Shown: in pieces, positions 55,048-64,000 of the stretch
How positions within the stretch are numbered: the stretch's first letter is position 1
Layout of the letters: every line of letters starts with the position of its first letter
NCBI RefSeq assembly: GCF_932294415.1
Contig: NC_065535.1
Span: forward strand, 26,816,782-26,880,781
Source of the DNA: Quercus robur
Taxonomy: Eukaryota; Streptophyta; Magnoliopsida; Fagales; Fagaceae
DNA: 64,000 nt
Direction of reading: 5' to 3'
Translations under genes and position numbers: made by a program
The notes under the pieces: generated by a model
Told to the model about the DNA's origin: nothing
The model's database searches: none
The model's input: only the letters and a program-made list of their open reading frames with translations

Positions 55048-57863
55048 TTATCTCTCCCCTCTTTGCTCTGGTGTCAGCCCACCCTGCCCGCAGCTAGGGC
55101 AACTCTTTAGCCCGAATCCTTGGCAATCAAAACATCTATGCAAATGCACATTAAAAAAATAGAAATTATTTAGACCAGGAAAGTTATAAATTACATATTC
55201 TTCAAATTAAGCAAAGTGATTTTTAAAAATAGTAATGAACTTACTTCCAGCGCTCAAAAATATTTCCATTCTTTTTGTTTCTTCCTGTGCCCTAATGAAA
55301 GATGAAAAAGGCGTTAGTTTCACGACATTGCAACAACGGATGAGTGAAAAAGGAAGAAAAAAAAAAGTAATTCATCTTAAAATAAACTGCATTAATGGAA
55401 AAGCAATATTAATCAAAGATTTAACATGAAGATTTAAAATGACAACAATACTACTCTTTAGTTCAATTGCTTAGATTAAGAATGATGCTCTAGAAAATGT
55501 AGTAACCACGTCCAGAAGAATTAAAGACAAAAGTGACAAAACAGATTCTGAATTGATATCAAAGATGGGCCATTGGATTTGGGAAATTGCAAGGCAAAAC
55601 AGAAAAGCCCTAACCTGCCATGGGTTCAATCACTTTCTTTGTTTGGTAAAGTTACATGCAATGTTATCCAACAAAAAAGAAATCCAACACAAGGTCCACA
55701 AAGTGCCAGTTTTGTCCACCTTTTTGTGAAGACATCTTGTACCATCACCTATATATATAGCATGAGCCAACTTATTGGATCACCAATTCTTATGGTCCGT
55801 TAAGATCGAGGGAGAGGGAAGGAAAGTAGAGTAGATAAGAATTGGAACAAAATTAGTCTATTTTTAACTAACTCTACTCTATTATCTTTCACTCTTCCTC
55901 CCTCCCCTCAATTCAAACAGACCCTTAATAATTCCGCACAACAGAAAAGGGCCTTTTAGTCCCTAATGGTTAGTTGGAAGTATCTGAATTAGCTAGATCT
56001 TGTGTCTTGTGGCCTGGTCCTAAAATGAACAACCCCCCCCCCCCCCCCCACTCCGAGAAAAAAATAATAATAATTATAATAGCAACAACTAACAAGTTAA
56101 CTTGTACGAAGGACTTTAAAAAAATAATTAAAAAAAGAAGAAGAAGAAAAGAAAAGAAATATGCATATAAAACCCATTATAAATGAATTACCTTGCATCC
56201 TGAGCACTCTAGAGCACCTTTTCCTCCACATGTTTCACAACTTTTCAAGATCTGCAGACAATTATAAAAATGAATGTAAATCTAAGTCTAAATATGCATT
56301 ATACCACTAAAAGCAATGGAGAATCATTTGAAGGTCCTTCATGTTTCTTTGTGTTCATATAAATTTATAATCCAGTAAATCAAGCTTCCTAAAAATTTTG
56401 CTAGTTCTTTCTTTCTCATAAAATGGTGACCTGACCATCCATCTTATGTTCTTCCCCTTTCATGCAGATATATGGCGCTTCCCTAATCCCTATTCATACC
56501 CACAACAAAGCAATATCGAAACTATCACATGCTAGTCAAAATTGAGTATGCTTTTAGAGTGCTCTACATACAATTTTAGGTTAATTAGGCTAATAAATTA
56601 ATTAATAAGTCCGGTATTGAGTACATTCAAGCTTATGTCGATATATTACCAACTGTGCCAAAAACTTAATCAATATTCTAACACTCTCTTGAACTAAACT
56701 TAGGTCAAACCCAAGTTCTATTGCTTTGATATCATGATAAATCGCTGATTGGGAATGTTAGGAAACAATAAATATAATCATTTAATCAATAACGTAAAAC
56801 TTAAGTTCTGCATTAGGTTCTCCAATTAAATTCAAACATATGATTATATTGACGCGATAAAAAAACATAGTTAGGGTCTATTTGGGACCAGTTTTTTAGC
56901 TGAAACTGTAAATATTTTGCTAAAAATACTGTAAATAAAGCTAAAAGTTAACTGAAATAGTATAATAGAACTCGTGAATAATAATAAAAATAAGCTGAAT
57001 AGTAACAAAAATAAGCTAACTAGTAAAAGAAGGTGCATAAGCTTAAACGCAACCTTAGTTTTCTTTTTCAAGGAAAATTAAATTCAATACAGCCAACTAT
57101 TTGAATTTAATTCTAACTCCGGTAATGAAAGCATTTAAAAATATAAAATAAAAGTCCAGTTCATTTAATTTTTTTGAGAGAGTGGTTCATCTAATTTATT
57201 GTAAATCAAGAGTGAAACACATGACAGTACATATATATTCAAAGAAGAAGCCACATAAGTGGCAGTGATTTAATTCTAATACATACTAATTTTGCTGATC
57301 ATAGGTGGCTCAAAAATTTTTTTTTTTTTTTTAAGTTGTGATAGAATTTCAATCGTTCCCTTATAATGATTTTTCTTTATCATCGTCTCAAGACACCAAG
57401 GGAGTGTTTGGTAATGTTGTTTGAACCACAATTTTCGTTGTTTAATCTACAAAACGCATATTTTCACAGCACTTTTTCGTCCACACGTATTTTTACAATA
57501 TATATATATATATATATATTGGTTTAAGGGAGGCTTAAACCATATATCTCTTATTTGACAGTTTAACTAACCAAAACAGACTAGTAGGCTCATCTTCAAA
57601 AGTAATAAATGTCATGAAACAAACGTAGTTTAGAAGAAAATATGACGTAAAGTAGAGCTATAAAATAAAAGAGAGTTTACCGAATTAAGTGAGAAACCAC
57701 CAGATTTTGCAGCGAAAGCTGTAGTTGTTGTTGTTCCACGTCTGAGTTCTATGCCATTGCCACCTATGACGATCGGTATCCTTGGACTAAATTGATGAGG
57801 ATGCTGAAATGTTGGTAGTGGCGGAGGAGTCAAGCTATTGCAACACAGAGAGAGCTCAGCCAT
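55048..57863 (-). CDS. Plastid-type DnaJ zinc-finger protein (BSD2/EVR3-like)
   Basis: Four exons on the minus strand, 57681-57863, 56192-56251, 55245-55291 and 55048-55135, all with GT-AG junctions and consistent phase, encode 125 residues. Residues 1-55 are Ser/Thr/Pro-rich, low in acid and end near FAAKSGG, like a chloroplast transit peptide. The rest contains four C-x2-C motifs, CETCGGKG (66-73), CSGCKGTG (77-84), CFDCQGFG (98-105) and CPSCGQGG (109-116), the DnaJ central zinc-finger pattern that binds two zinc ions. It lacks J and substrate-binding domains. The end, LTPEQRGER, is what I recall for a conserved group of small plant plastid DnaJ-finger proteins. Such proteins act as thiol-type chaperones in chloroplasts (BSD2 in Rubisco assembly). 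The specific orthologue is not established. It looks intact. Introns 1 and 2 hold MITEs. Confidence 0.82.
55793..55924. mobile_element. MITE in intron 2 of the zinc-finger gene
   Basis: The left end GGTCCGTTAAGATCGAGGG is an imperfect inverted match of the right end CCCCTCAATTCAAACAGACC. About 130 bp, non-coding. Confidence 0.45.
56874..57054. mobile_element. Tourist-like MITE in intron 1 of the zinc-finger gene
   Basis: TTA duplications (56871-56873 and 57055-57057) flank about 181 bp whose ends, GGGTCTATTTGGGACC and TTAAACGCAACC, are weak inverted repeats. A TTA duplication is typical of PIF/Harbinger-derived MITEs. Confidence 0.5.
57316..57402 (-). mobile_element. SINE fragment
   Basis: Matches the tail half of the SINE at 42191-42362 (GTTTCAACC-type start after a T run, TCTTTATCATC, AAGACACCAA). 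The tRNA-like half is missing. Confidence 0.4.
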
Positions 57864-57993
57864 ATAATTAATTTTAAGAATTTGTTGCTATTTCTAATGG
57901 ATATTAATGAGAGTTTTGTGTGAACAGTTTCCAGTTGCCTGACCTTTAAACAATTATCAACGTGAGTTGGCTTCTTTTCCTTGGAAGTTGAAG

Positions 57994-58007
57994 TTCACAC
58001 GTGTGAA
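57994..58007. promoter_or_regulatory. Perfect 14-bp palindrome containing a G-box
   Basis: TTCACACGTGTGAA, with a CACGTG core, lies 131 bp upstream of the start codon of the zinc-finger gene. G-boxes bind bZIP and bHLH factors such as HY5 and PIFs, which often control plastid genes. The regulatory role is inferred. Confidence 0.55.
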
Positions 58008-58346
58008 TAATGTGAATCTCGTGACACACACCCGTTGATCCTATAAGCTAAAATGAGAGCCACTACTTTTTCTCGCACTCATAAGGACACAAATATTTGT
58101 TGCCTAAAATGGAATGGGATGTTCATTGGTTTACAATTTTACATTAATGAAATCTTTTTATTTTCGGGGTGGATAAAAAGAAAAGCTTTATATTTAAGAC
58201 ATATTTGGTTGGGCGAATAAAATACATTTTTGTTTTTCATCATTTGTATTTATATATATATATATATATATATATTATGAATGATAGAAAAGTGGATCAT
58301 CAAATTCCTCCACCACATCAACCAAATTTGGATCCTCAAAATTCTA

Positions 58347-58487
58347 GGGGTTGTTTGGTTAGGGGTTTTGAACAACAGTTTTCATCGTTTAAACAATATT
58401 ATACGTATTTTTACACACTTTTTCATCCATAGGTATTTCCAAAAAATACAAACAATATTACTAAAACAACGTTACCAAACGGCCCCC
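58347..58487. mobile_element. 141-bp MITE
   Basis: The ends GGGGTTGTTTGGTTA and GTTACCAAACGGCCCC are inverted repeats flanked by TA. The internal AACAATATTA and CACACTTTTTCATC motifs are shared with the elements at 6022-6154 and about 57400-57520. Confidence 0.6.
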
Positions 58488-58854
58488 TAATTGTTCACCA
58501 TTTGTCTTTTTCTATTCCTTCTCTTAACACTTTAGCCATATCTCATGTCTTTTTATTAACTTCTTCTCACTTTTAGTTTTAGTTCTATTTAGAAGATTCA
58601 TAATTTTTTCTAGAAAAAAAAAAAAGATTCATTCTTTTTTTCTAAAAGGATAAAACTTACATATAGTTTATTAAATTCCCCATTTAAGCTCAACTATATT
58701 AAACACAATAGGTTCTTGAAAATGAAAATAATGTTTGTGTTTTATTGGTCATGATAAATAAGTGGTTGAGTTTCATTAGGAAACGTAATATACTACACTT
58801 AAAAATGTTCCGTATTTAAGTTTTTACCTTTCCCAAAACTCTACAATATGTTCT

Positions 58855-59018
58855 TTCATTTTTGAGAGATAGTTTCAACCTATAATGTCTGCTCATAATT
58901 ATTGCTCTTTATTACTAGACCAAAATACTAATTGGTTTTTTTGTGTAGATAAGGATCAAACTCTAGATCTCTTATTCAACGACAAAAAACTTTATCAGTT
59001 GAGTTAACTAGAACCCAC
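58855..59018 (-). mobile_element. tRNA-related SINE
   Basis: Minus strand: GGGTTCTAGTTAACTCAACTG (A-box region) and GAGTTTGATCC (B-box region), with the same body as the copy at 42191-42362. Confidence 0.6.
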
Positions 59019-60119
59019 ATATACCCTTCCACTTGATCATTTAGTTTGATATTTTAATTGCTAATAAGAATTACACTAACAAAACAAAACTAATGCACGA
59101 AGACGCATATGTATATTGTAGTTTGAAGTTTTCCTGAATTACAAATTAATATAATAGTTTTACCTCGGCCTCCCCCAAACATAAATTCCTAGCTCCACCC
59201 TGGGAAAGATTATATTTTGTTGGCATGGGTGGAAAATCACCCACCCATTTTTCATCCCATCAATTTCTCTCACCTCCACCAATCAATGGAAAACACCTAT
59301 TTTCTCTTTCCCCTTTTCTATCATTTCCCTTTTTCACCTCAACCAAACATAGCATGATAGTCCTTTTACTAATTTGGGATAGATTCAATCTTGAATTTTG
59401 ATCCCTTTTAAAAGGATATGATCAAGCATTTTTATCCATATTCCATCAATTGTTTGCATACACATCTTACATCATGTTGATGTAGCATGGAAAATAATTA
59501 AATGCTATCAAAGTATAAGGACATGATACTTCTTCCTCTCATATGAATGGTAGATCTCACTATGATGTGAGATGAGAAAGTATAATATTGTTGTACAATT
59601 AGAATATTGAATAATTACTCAATATATAATAATAGTAAAACATTCGAAAAACAAACAAGTAAAATGTATGTGCAAGAAGCCACATAGATGGAAACAACAA
59701 CACACACAATCTTCAATATTTTTACGAAAATGTCACTGGACTCATTTTGTTGAAAATAAAAATGCCAAAAAGTTTTTTTTTTTAATTTATAAATGATATA
59801 TATATATATATATATTATGTTTTCATTCTCATTTTTTTTTTTTTTGGTATTGAAAACGAAAATGAAAACAAAAAACAAATCCAAACAAGATTTTCACTAA
59901 TGGGTCCCATAGAAAATAGGAAGCAAAATACACTATATTTTCAGAGGAACCACCATCAAGTTCCTATCCACCACGCTGTCACAATTCATATGATTAGGTT
60001 CTAAAAGAATGGGTTTTGTTGAACCTTTGAAAACCCATTTCATATTCAATTTTGTGATACTTGAGACAATTAAACTAGATACGTTTTCTTTGGTGTAAAA
60101 ATTTTTTTGTAAACATTTT

Positions 60120-60860
60120 CAATGTTCCATCTTCAAACAAAAGTCTGACTACACCAAACACCTCTAAAATTATCAAAACACCACTACAATCTCTAAAATG
60201 ATCAAAATACTTTTGAAACCACCAAAATTGCGAAAATACCTCTAAAACCTCTCAACATCTAAAAAACCCCTCTCTCTTTTTTGTTGAGAAAATCTTAAAA
60301 AAAAAAAAAAAAAAACCTTTTGAAACCTCCAAAACTATAAATTGTAAATAACCAAAATACTATTGGCATGTCCAAAATGACCAAAATGCACCCTAGAACC
60401 ACCAAACTAACAAAAATACCCTTAAATTCACCAAAATGGCTAAAATATTCCACTAGGAAACTAACCTAAATTTCTATAGAACTTTCTCTTTTTTTTTTTT
60501 TTCTTTTTTTATTATTATTATTTTTTATATTTTTTTATACAAGATAGAAATTTTACTCTAGAATAATTTAACAGTATATGTGTGTGAAACTCCCTTTTGA
60601 AGACTTGAATCTCGGCCCTTATCCTTTACACCCCATAAACACTTATACTTGTGGAGTTACCATCACATTAAACGTGCGTGGTGATTCTATAGAACTTCTT
60701 AAAATGCTTTCAAAACTACAAAAATGACCAAAATAATCCATAACAACCAAAATATCCCTAAAACCATCAAAATTACCAAAATAAATCTCAAAAATTATTA
60801 AAATATCTATCAAACCTCAAAAACTGTAAAAATACTCGGAACCTACAAAATGAAGTTTAA
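60120..60860. repeat. Degenerate AC-rich minisatellite
   Basis: Diverged tandem units of about 25-35 bp built on CCAAAATNACCAAAATACC and CTAAAACC, interrupted by an A run (60297-60317), a T-rich tract and a tRNA-like piece at 60570-60672. Strong strand asymmetry: almost no G on the plus strand. Confidence 0.6.
60570..60672 (-). mobile_element. Possible SINE of a second family
   Basis: Minus strand: TGGTAACTCCACAAGTATAAG resembles an A-box region and GAGATTCAAGTC a B box. It interrupts the AC-rich repeat. Confidence 0.35.
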
Positions 60861-61251
60861 GACTTTTACCTATTAAAATTTATTTCCAATTATGTTAATT
60901 TCTAATCAAAGCTTATATATTTAAAATCTGGTTAAGTTAAAGCCCAATCAAACCCAAAAATTTAAATTTAAATTTAAAAATTTAGGTTTTAGAACTTTTG
61001 AAACTATATATATTATTTGCATTTTAGATTAAAAGAATAAAAATAAATAAAAAAGGAGAAGAAAAGAAAACGACGAGAAAAGAAAGAAAAGCTTTCGGAC
61101 AGAAGCTTGATAGAAAAAGTTACCCAAACAGGGGGATGTGTTCAGTTCCTTGTGTGAGCAGAGCAGCAGAAAGAGAAAGTTCCATCCCATCACATTCACA
61201 TGTCCAGTCCTGCAGCCTTGTAATTCCTAATTCACCGAAAATTGCATTTGC

Positions 61252-62442
61252 ATGGCAGCGAAATCCGAGAAATCGAATGTGCAGGCATCATCATCCTCCT
61301 CCTCCTCCTCCTTCTCCTTCTCCGCCAAAGTGCATCCTTCTGAACTGGATCCCAACCACAACAACCACAACAACAACAACTCCTCCTCCTACTCTCTCGA
61401 GAAATTCAAACTCTACGAAACCCGTCAGAGATTTTACCTCATCGGAAGCGATCGGAACAAGAGGGTATTCCGCGTCTTGAAGATCGACCGTAGTGAGCCC
61501 TCTGATCTCAACATAAGTGAAGACCCAGTGCTCTATTCCCCCAAAGAAATCAAAAACTTGCTCCAGCGTATCGATGAGGGCAATCGTGCCACCGGCGGCC
61601 TCACCCCTGTCGCTAAGGTCTACGGTATTGCCGGTAATTTTATTTTATTTACCAACTGTTTTTTTTTTTTTTTTTTTTTTAATTTTACTATTTGTGCAAT
61701 GAGGCGACTATTTTTAATATTTGATAGGTTGCATCAAATTTCTGGAGTCTTATTATCTGATTCTCGTCACTAAGCGTCGCCAAATTGGGAGTATTTGTGG
61801 TCACGCCATTTATAGCATTGATGAGAGCCAGTTAATCACAATTCCTCATGTCTCAGTTCAAACTGATCTGGCACATTCTAAAACTGAGCTAAGGTAAACT
61901 CTCTTCTTTTTTTTCCTTCTGATTGAAATGGGTTTTTGTTACTTAGTCCACCAGTATAGTTTGCAAATGAAATTGACCCTGCAACTGTGAATTTAGGTGT
62001 TTGTATTTGGGTAATTCAGACCTACTGAATTGGCTTTGTCTATGTTGTTGTTAATCAATGGACAACAATGACTATCCTTTTTTTGAAAGAGTCTTATTTC
62101 ATTCTGTGAATAACTACTTTTTGCTAATGGGTTTTTTTTTTTTTTTTTTATTTTTTTTTTTTTTTTTTAAAAGAATTTTAATAAAAATTAATTTTTACTG
62201 TTTCATCATTTGAATGCAGGTACAAGAAGCTTTTATCCAGTGTTGAACTGACCAAAGATTTTTTCTATAGCTACACCTATCCCATCATGCAAAGTTTGCA
62301 AAAAAATGTGCATTTTATGGGTGAGCAAGGGATGCCATATGACAACATATTTGTGTGGAATGCTCATCTAACAGAAGCAATTAGATCAAGATGCAATAAC
62401 ACTATCTGGACGATAGCTTTAGTTCATGGGGATTTTAAGCAG
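61252..62442 (+). CDS. SAC-domain phosphoinositide phosphatase, N-terminal 257 codons
   Basis: Exons 61252-61633, 61728-61893 and 62220-62442, with GT-AG junctions in phase; the gene continues beyond the window. The first 45 residues are Ser- and Asn/His-rich low complexity. From about residue 50 the text matches the start of plant SAC proteins: KLYETRQRFYLIGSDRNKR, FRVLKIDRSEPSDLNI, LLQRIDEGNRATGGL, YYLILVTKRRQIGSICGHAI, ELTKDFFYSYTYPIMQSLQ, and NTIWTIALVHGDFKQ at the last exon end. These enzymes remove phosphates from phosphoinositides such as PI(3,5)P2 on endomembranes (FIG4-like SAC1-SAC5 group). The catalytic CX5R motif would lie in later exons outside the window. The assignment to the group is by motif recollection. 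Intron 3 holds LINE debris. An upstream ATG at 61136 in another frame overlaps the start. Confidence 0.85.
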
Positions 62443-62688
62443 GTATGTGATGATTGTTTTGTTATTTTAATGGTTTTGTATCTCATCTCATGTGAATGTG
62501 ATATTTGTATGCCATCCTTGTTGTTTACACATAAGGCCCAATATTTTCATTTGGATCTAGTTTAGACATACGTCACGCATTTGCTTCTTTCTAGCTAAAT
62601 ATATGTTATCTAGCCCTTTCAACTGGTTATGTCTAAATCTTGAAATTGTATTCAAAGTCACATTCAACCGCTTCAACTTGTCACTAGT

Positions 62689-62976
62689 TTGTCTAATAAT
62701 GATATTTTTGCATCTAGAAACCCATTATCTCTTTTAAACTTTGAAAGAATTCATATATATAAGATCCTAGAAAAAGTTTTAGCAAATCAGTTGAAATTGA
62801 ATTTAGATAAGGTGGTGTCAGAACCCCAAAATGCATGTGTTAGAGGGAGACAGATTTTGGATTTAGTGTTGATTGCCAATGAGTGTATCGATAGTCGCAT
62901 AAGATCCGTCATTCTTGGGGTATTGTACAAATTATATATATATATATATATATTATGTTTTTCCTTTTATAAGTAA
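62689..62976 (+). mobile_element. LINE reverse-transcriptase fragment in SAC intron 3
   Basis: The frame reads YKILEKVLANQLKLNLDKVV, then NACVRGRQILDLVLIANECIDSR, blocks of an L1-type RT. It is cut off by a (TA)n tract at 62935-62952. No ends visible. Confidence 0.7.
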
Positions 62977-62979
62977 GAA

Positions 62980-64000
62980 AGCTTTTTTTAAAAATTCAAA
63001 AAGTAGAGCATTTACACAGGACGTGTACATAGATTACAACAGTCTAAGAACCAAACGAACAAGTATCAAGAATCTCAAAGATATTATCAAAGGAAAATAG
63101 AGAGGAAGCATTCATCCACTCAAATAAAGGTTTGAGATGAATAAGCTTAAAAATCATGCACTGATTTCACCCATCCCTCGAAAGTCCATGCATCTCACAC
63201 CATAGGCACCACATGAGACAATGGGGAATCATGCTCAAAATCGTTTGACTTCTAGTTTCACCCAGCCTTTGGTTCCAACTATTAAGGAGATCCTCCACCC
63301 TTTCTGGCATGACCCACACAACTCCGAACAATGCGAAAATATACTCCATAGCTCATAAGCATCAGGGAAATGAAGAAGCAAAATGGTTTATAGTTTCTCA
63401 TGCTAATTTGCACATACAACACCAATCAATAACAAGGATCCTTCGTTTCCTTAAGTCATCAACAGTTATAATTTTTCCCATAGCCTCTGTCTAACAGAAA
63501 AAAGCCTAGACTTTTGGTCTCCACAAGCTTTTCCAAGGAAAAGATAACCGAGTGGAAGAGTGAAGCAATCTACAATAAGATTTTACTTCTAACATACTCC
63601 TAGGAGAGGGATTCCAACAAATTTCATCCATGCCACTCTGATTGATCACACTTGAATTAACGAGATCCATGAAGTTTGCCACTGATTCTAGCTCCCAATC
63701 ATGTATCGTACTTGTGAAATTGATATCCCAATGGTGTGTCTTCCCTTTGAAAATGAAGTCGTCTGCCACCAAAGCTTCCACACCCCTTGCTATTTTACTC
63801 AGGAACCTCTCTTGTAGCGGTTGCGCTCAACACCAAGAATCATGCCAAAACTTTATTTGAGTTCCATCCCCCAACTTGTAGCTAATGAAATGAACAGACT
63901 GATCCCATCCTGCCCTTATGGTCTTAAGACTAACCCCATACATTCCTCTAACCCGGTGAGGACACCAATCACCTCACACACTACCATATCAAGTTAGATA
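62980..64000 (-). mobile_element. Degenerate LINE, minus strand, running off the window
   Basis: Minus-strand frames at 63506-63781 (TIHDWELESVANFMDLVN, FPWKSLWRPKV) and 63167-63349 (LFGVVWVMPERVEDLLNSW, IPHCLMWCLW) are successive parts of the region after the RT in plant LINEs, in broken frames. The 5' part lies beyond 64000. It probably sits in an intron of the SAC gene and is different from the plus-strand fragment to its left. Confidence 0.65.

Larger units (their letters stand above)
58008..61080. other. Intergenic DNA between the zinc-finger and SAC genes
   Basis: Divergent promoter space of about 3.2 kb holding a MITE (58347-58487), a SINE (58855-59018), a hAT-like end remnant near 59190-59210, (TA)n tracts and a degenerate AC-rich repeat (60120-60860). 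No gene. Confidence 0.5.

Noticed and set aside
1-64000. CRISPR array, tRNA, rRNA or bacterial-type operon
   Set aside because: No regularly spaced direct repeats, no cloverleaf tRNA (only diverged SINE heads), and no clustered co-directional short-spaced genes; the sequence is plant nuclear.

Overview
The window is nuclear DNA from a flowering plant, most likely a woody eudicot. It is AT-rich, with spliced genes that carry GT-AG introns, many (TA)n and (GA)n microsatellites, and dense plant transposable elements (Copia, L1-type LINEs, hAT, Helitron, MITEs, SINEs). A Fagales-like source is only an impression from the repeat families and is not demonstrated. There are no prokaryotic features. 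Most long open frames belong to transposons. The real host genes have short exons and had to be assembled by hand from splice sites and reading phase.

Host genes, left to right. (1) Two related potato-type-II (Pin2) proteinase-inhibitor genes on the + strand (13298-13780 and 30728-31243). Each has two exons, a signal peptide and one 8-cysteine domain. Their promoters and 3' flanks are also homologous, so the two are a tandem duplication later separated by transposons. (2) A RING-H2 (ATL-type) E3 ligase pseudogene (+, exons 41594-41813, 42087-42170 and 49428-49722). It has two frameshifts and a lost zinc ligand, and a full-length LINE sits in its second intron. (3) A complete four-exon gene on the minus strand (55048-57863) for a 125-residue, probably plastid, DnaJ-type zinc-finger protein. 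(4) The first three exons of a SAC-domain phosphoinositide phosphatase (+, 61252-62442), which continues past the right edge.

Mobile DNA. At 13931-28023 a Copia element (minus, 522-bp LTRs, 5-bp target duplication, one in-frame UAG in its polyprotein) is interrupted in its 5' LTR by a second, younger LTR element at 19788-27987 (minus, identical 1111-bp LTRs, 5-bp duplication). The younger element has a gag gene but no protease, integrase or reverse transcriptase. In the usual pol position it carries a different gene that appears to have its own promoter and a 5'-UTR intron. Clusters of a CGCG-containing motif lie upstream of both its LTR TATA box and this inner gene. This is the most unusual system in the window. 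Other elements: a full-length L1-type LINE (43399-49322, 11-bp target duplication); several 5'-truncated LINE pieces, mostly RNase H ends (2645, 32098, 34269, 34744, 54275, 62689 and 62980 onward); two related non-autonomous Helitrons (37168-40529 and 50347-54190), one holding a WAT1-like transporter exon; an internally deleted hAT element (9606-11214); a long inverted repeat (7291-8142); several MITEs; and a tRNA-related SINE family.

The remaining intergenic DNA (about 0-2.6, 4.4-9.6, 11.2-12.9, 28-30, 32.6-37 and 57.9-61.2 kb) is AT-rich and holds only repeats, decayed transposon remnants or nothing recognisable. All boundaries were read by eye. Family names come from remembered motif patterns, without database searches.
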